Below are positions 60,446-64,000 of a DNA stretch of 64,000 bases, one piece after another (position 1 is the first letter of the stretch; every line of letters begins with the position of its first letter). A program made the position numbers and the translations under genes. Under the pieces are notes generated by a model. The model ran no database searches and was not told the origin of the DNA. It was given only the letters and a program-made list of their open reading frames with translations. Origin of the DNA: Tipula vernalis (Eukaryota > Arthropoda > Insecta > Diptera > Tipulidae); the NCBI GenBank assembly GCA_958295665.1, contig OY282558.1, positions 354,311,034 to 354,375,033 of the forward strand, read 5' to 3'.

Positions 60446-61567
60446 ATACATTTTTTAATGGCTTAATTTATTTGTTGATTTAAATCAATTCAAATCTATT
60501 ACATTGTGCCAATGAATTAGTTATTTAAATTAATAAATATAGGTGTTGTATCAATAATTTTGTTTCATAAATATTAGTATGATTAATTAACTAATTCATT
60601 AATAATATAAACCATAGCATAACATTTCGTGAAACTTTTATTAAATTGGTACATTGATTCAATAAAAAGTTGTAAGATCAACCAAATTGGTTACAAAATG
60701 ATAATTTTATGTTCGTTGAATTAATTAAATAATTTATTAAATTTTTTGACAAAAAAATATGAATAGTTACATTGTATATATTAATTTGTTAGCTTTTAAG
60801 AAATGATATTCTAAACTAATAACATTGAGTTTATTCTATCAATCAACAAAGTTTAAGGATCCAAATTATTAAAAAATTCAATGCAACAATAATCTTTTTT
60901 ATTGAATATGCGTACGTTTTTTTTTCAGTGTTAACATCAAGATGTTGATTTGTTTTCTATTTTATTTTAGATATACGGTTTTTAAGAATATCTGTTTTTT
61001 ATTTATCCTAATTAATTAATACAGAAAAAAGATACACGTTACCATAAAATATTGTATATGTCATTCTTAATAATTTTAATCTGTAATCAAGTAAATTACC
61101 AAAGAAACAGAATAAATATTGATAAGTTGTGTTTAATTTCCAATGAAAATTTCACCCATGGCAGTGTGCACCGCGTATTCTATTACATATGATTTGTGCC
61201 ACCAAACCCCTTATCATAAAAATCAAAATTTAAGTAATACATTTCAAAATGTTAATCCGTGAACAATTTTTAGTTTATCGAAATTGACTTGCACTCAGTT
61301 CTTCATCTTATTCATGTTATGTTAGTGCACCCGTTCATTACTGAAAATTGATTATTAAAATTGCACTGGTTCATTACCAAAAACACCTAATCATAACAAT
61401 AAATGACTGTCACTTTCAATTTACACATATACTCGTATTTTTGTAGTTTAAGATTAAACGACAAATATTTACGTTCACGATAAGATAAAAAGTTGAGGAC
61501 TGATAACTAACGAAACACATTTATAATTGCACAGTCTAAAATTAGCGGTTCAATTTACCTGATCGAA
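60446..61567. promoter_or_regulatory. Upstream region of the acyl-CoA synthetase gene
   Basis: Strongly AT-rich intergenic sequence that should hold the promoter of the downstream gene. No unambiguous core element was picked, and no gene is seen. Confidence 0.3.
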
Positions 61568-63472
61568 ATGCAATTATTCAAGACATCGTACAACCCGGAT
61601 ACAAAAATTTGGAGTGGCAAAAATATTCCATTGATGTATCACAAAAATGTATCGATTGGCCAAATCATCATCGATGGATTTGCAAAGCATCCAAATCGTG
61701 TCGTACAAGTAAACGAAAATAATGGTATTGAGTTGACAACAAATGATTTACGAATAAGGGCAATTCGGGCAGCACTTCATTTGTCGAAATTTAATTTGAC
61801 CCACGAGGATTGTATCGGTATTATTGCAAAAAATAATCACCATTTGGCACCGATTGTTATTGGTGCATTTTTAATCGGAGTTCCAATTCACCCACTTGAT
61901 CCGTCATTCGACAATAGTGAGTATAGTGCTCCATCATCTATATACACTGTTTTAGAAATATTTTGTTAATGTCGGTTAGTATTCCAGATGATATCTCGCA
62001 TATCTATAATTTAAGTAAACCGAAAGTTATATTTTGTGAACATGATTTATATGGCAGAACGAAGGAATCAGTAGAGAAAATTGGTTTGGCACCTATCTTT
62101 GTGACGTTTAATGAAAAATTGGATTCAGTACAGTTTGTAGAAGAATTACTTCAGCCAATCGAAGGGGAAGATGATTTCATGTATGTAAATGGTATACTTA
62201 TTAAACTGTCTAATTTACACGTAATGTCCCATAGCAATGCTCTGATGCAATGTATCATTTAAAATGAGATTTATTTTCTTTAGGATAAATTAATAATTTA
62301 TTTCAAAATTTTAGAATATCATGTTAGATAATCTAAACAAATTATATATTTGTCTATACTTAACCAATTTTATAAATATTTTCAGACCCGTTCAAATCGT
62401 AAATGGTGAAAAAACGACAGCCTTAATTATGTGTTCTTCAGGTACCACCGGTCTCTCGAAGGCTATATGTTTATCACACGCCCAAGTTGTACATAAATTT
62501 ACAACATTTTTCCCTCAAACGTCTGACGAAGTTTACCTGTGTTTCAGTTCGATTTACTGGATTACCGGAATTCTGAGCCTGCTGTTTGGTTCAACAACAT
62601 GCTGTAAACGGATAATTACAACGAACAAATTCACACCCGAGTTATTCTTAAAAATGGTTGAAAAATACCATATCACACAAGTGCTAGGTCCGCCCTCAAA
62701 CCTTGGTTTGATATTAGAAAATCCAAAATCGCAAACAACAGATTTTTCAATGATTCGCTCCTATGTTTGTTGTGGGACTACTTTACCAGAGGATTACATA
62801 GTGCAAGCAAGCAAATTATTTAAAAATTGCAAATTTAGTTCCTGTTACGGAACGTCGGAATTGGGCGGAACTGCTTCTTTTAATGTAACCAGTAATTTAA
62901 GATCTGTTGGTTATTTGTCGCCGAACACTCAGATTAAGATTATTGATGACGATGATAATAATTTGGGCCCCAACGAAAATGGTGAAATTATTAAACAATG
63001 TGTGTACACATTTTTGGGTTATAAATCAGAACCAGAATTGACGAAAAAATTATTTAATAAAGAGGGATGGATTCATTCGGGCGATATCGGTTACTTTGAT
63101 GATGAAGGATTATTGTATATAGTGGACCGTAAGAAGGATATTCTAAAATACCGGAATTTCGTAATATCACCATTCGAACTGGAAGAATTTATTCTGAAAT
63201 TGAAATTTGTGCGAGATGTTTGTGTCGTTGGAATTCCGGATGTGTTGAGCGGCGATTTACCGGCCGCCGTAGTTATTAAAACTGAAGATGCCGGTTCTGA
63301 TGAGAAAATCATCGAAACTATTTATGATCTTGTTAAAAACAATTTAGCCGATTATAAAATTTTACGTGGTGGAGTTTATGTAACTGACGAACTTCCAATG
63401 ACCGCAAGCGGCAAAGTGCTTAAAAGGAAAGTGAAAGACCTAGCCATAAAGTTGTTTGAGGGAAGAAAATAA
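61568..63472 (+). CDS. Acyl-CoA synthetase, 4-coumarate:CoA ligase / luciferase-like, 3 exons
   Basis: Enzymes of this ANL family activate a carboxylic acid with ATP to an acyl-adenylate and pass it to CoA (family knowledge). Exons 61568-61916, 61988-62180 and 62386-63472 (donors GTGAGT and GTATGT, acceptors CCAG and TCAG) join in phase to 542 residues, the usual family length. Motifs are CSSGTTGLSK (197-206, ATP/phosphate loop), CYGTSELGG (Tyr335), GWIHSGDIGYF (Asp414), the hinge DRKKDILKYRNF with SPFELE, and PMTASGKVLKRK (catalytic Lys524). The C-terminus is LFEGRK, so the peroxisomal SKL-type signal common in insect luciferase-like paralogues is absent. The substrate is unknown. A poly(A) signal is at 63517. 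A decayed paralogue lies tail-to-tail. Confidence 0.92.
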
Positions 63473-63516
63473 AATAAAATGTTAAACAATTTGTCAACAG
63501 TACACCAAGTATATTT

Positions 63517-63522
63517 AATAAA
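63517..63522 (+). promoter_or_regulatory. Poly(A) signal of the acyl-CoA synthetase gene
   Basis: AATAAA 45 bp after the stop codon, in the short gap before the convergent pseudogene. Confidence 0.6.
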
Positions 63523-63539
63523 AGCTGAGCAAATTAAAT

Positions 63540-64000
63540 TTATTTTTGTATGGAGTCCAGAAACGTATCAACGAAAAATACTCCGCTCCTAAGTTGTTTA
63601 CAATGTGCCATTTTTACACCAACTAGTTGTATAATTTCACGCCTAATTTTATCATCTATCGTAATACTAATAAGCCGTACTATAATTGTTGCGGTCAGGT
63701 ATACTGACGGTCCAAACGAGTTTTACAAGCGGATGTGTTATTATCTTATTTTCGATTTCCGAGGGCGTAATCTAATAGTTGCGATATTTCAAAATGTCTT
63801 TTTTTTTTCATCCTATAATATATAAATAACCATCAGCATCAAAGTACGCTAAATCACCAGAATGTAGCCAACTATTGTAATTTCAGGGTTGTCAAAATAT
63901 CTATGAAATTTAGATAATCTTGACCGAAGACAGATTTCGTCACGATTGAGACTATTCAACATACACCCATTTGAATATATAATATTGACCCGCATATTGC
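63540..64000 (-). pseudogene. Acyl-CoA synthetase paralogue, decayed, runs off the right edge
   Basis: The minus-strand translation in shifting frames shows C-terminal-half motifs of the same family: EICLRSRLSKFHRYFDNPEI (about 63895-63955), LHSGDLAYFDADGYLYII (about 63815-63870), KDILKYRNY then a stop and ITPSEIENKIITHPLVK (about 63730-63790), and KQLRSGVFFVDTF (about 63560-63600). Defects are a frameshift between the first two blocks, a TGA and frameshift at an A10 run near 63800, a TAG replacing a residue after RNY, and loss of the final SGK lysine region (a stop follows at 63540). The sequence differs from the neighbouring intact gene, so the duplication is not recent. Further 5' parts lie outside the window. 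Confidence 0.85.

Noticed and set aside
63091..63312. Minus-strand frame inside the acyl-CoA synthetase
   Set aside because: Antisense shadow of the conserved third exon.

Overview
The window looks like an AT-rich insect nuclear genome, probably a dipteran of the midge or gnat kind (order inferred, low certainty). The evidence is GT-AG introns, metazoan housekeeping genes, a short secreted insect-type Gly/Tyr-rich protein, and a dense mix of mariner, Tc1, Tc3, PIF/Harbinger, piggyBac-like MITE, LINE, SINE and gypsy sequence. There is no operon, CRISPR array or other prokaryotic feature.

Four host genes can be supported. (1) N-acetylglucosamine kinase lies on the minus strand. Exons 2 and 3 are at 1354-275, and the conserved first exon is only 29 coding bases at 23375-23347, so intron 1 is about 22 kb and full of transposons. 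A second, phase-compatible first exon lies at 40995-40949. (2) The SNARE SEC20 (BNIP1 homologue) is at 41403-42529 plus, head-to-head with that second NAGK exon and 407 bp from it, which suggests a shared promoter. (3) A small secreted Gly/Tyr-rich protein is at 46843-46532 minus. (4) A 542-residue acyl-CoA synthetase of the 4CL/luciferase-like family is at 61568-63472 plus, in three exons. It is followed tail-to-tail by a decayed paralogue on the minus strand that runs off the right edge.

The rest is mobile DNA and repeats. 5.3-13.5 kb holds a 244-bp tandem duplication followed by an almost perfect 3,855-bp tandem duplication carrying nested MITEs. 14-21 kb holds a TTAA-flanked MITE, a LINE split by a mariner, a Tc1 transposase relic split by a MITE, and a MITE within a MITE. 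24.3-27.4 kb is a PIF/Harbinger transposon with an intact MADF-domain partner gene and a broken DDE transposase. 28-31 kb has two hairpin MITEs. 34-37.4 kb is an inverted plus tandem repeat of about 425 bp, invaded by a tRNA-derived SINE and by a Tc3-like element; a neighbouring repeat unit preserves the empty site. 37.9-40 kb has MITEs and a retroposon. 43.7-44.9 kb is a 5'-truncated LINE with its target duplication. 49.6-52.6 kb carries a 109-bp satellite in both orientations, a LINE relic and two decayed minisatellites. 56-57.8 kb is a decayed gypsy-type retroelement, and 60.1-60.4 kb is a second SINE copy.

I found no clearly new protein system. The observations most worth following are the distant and alternative first exons of NAGK with the divergent SEC20 promoter, a MITE family with 7-bp target duplications and a 24-bp end-to-end remnant, the nested insertion history at 34-37 kb, and the inverted satellite block at 49.6-52.3 kb.
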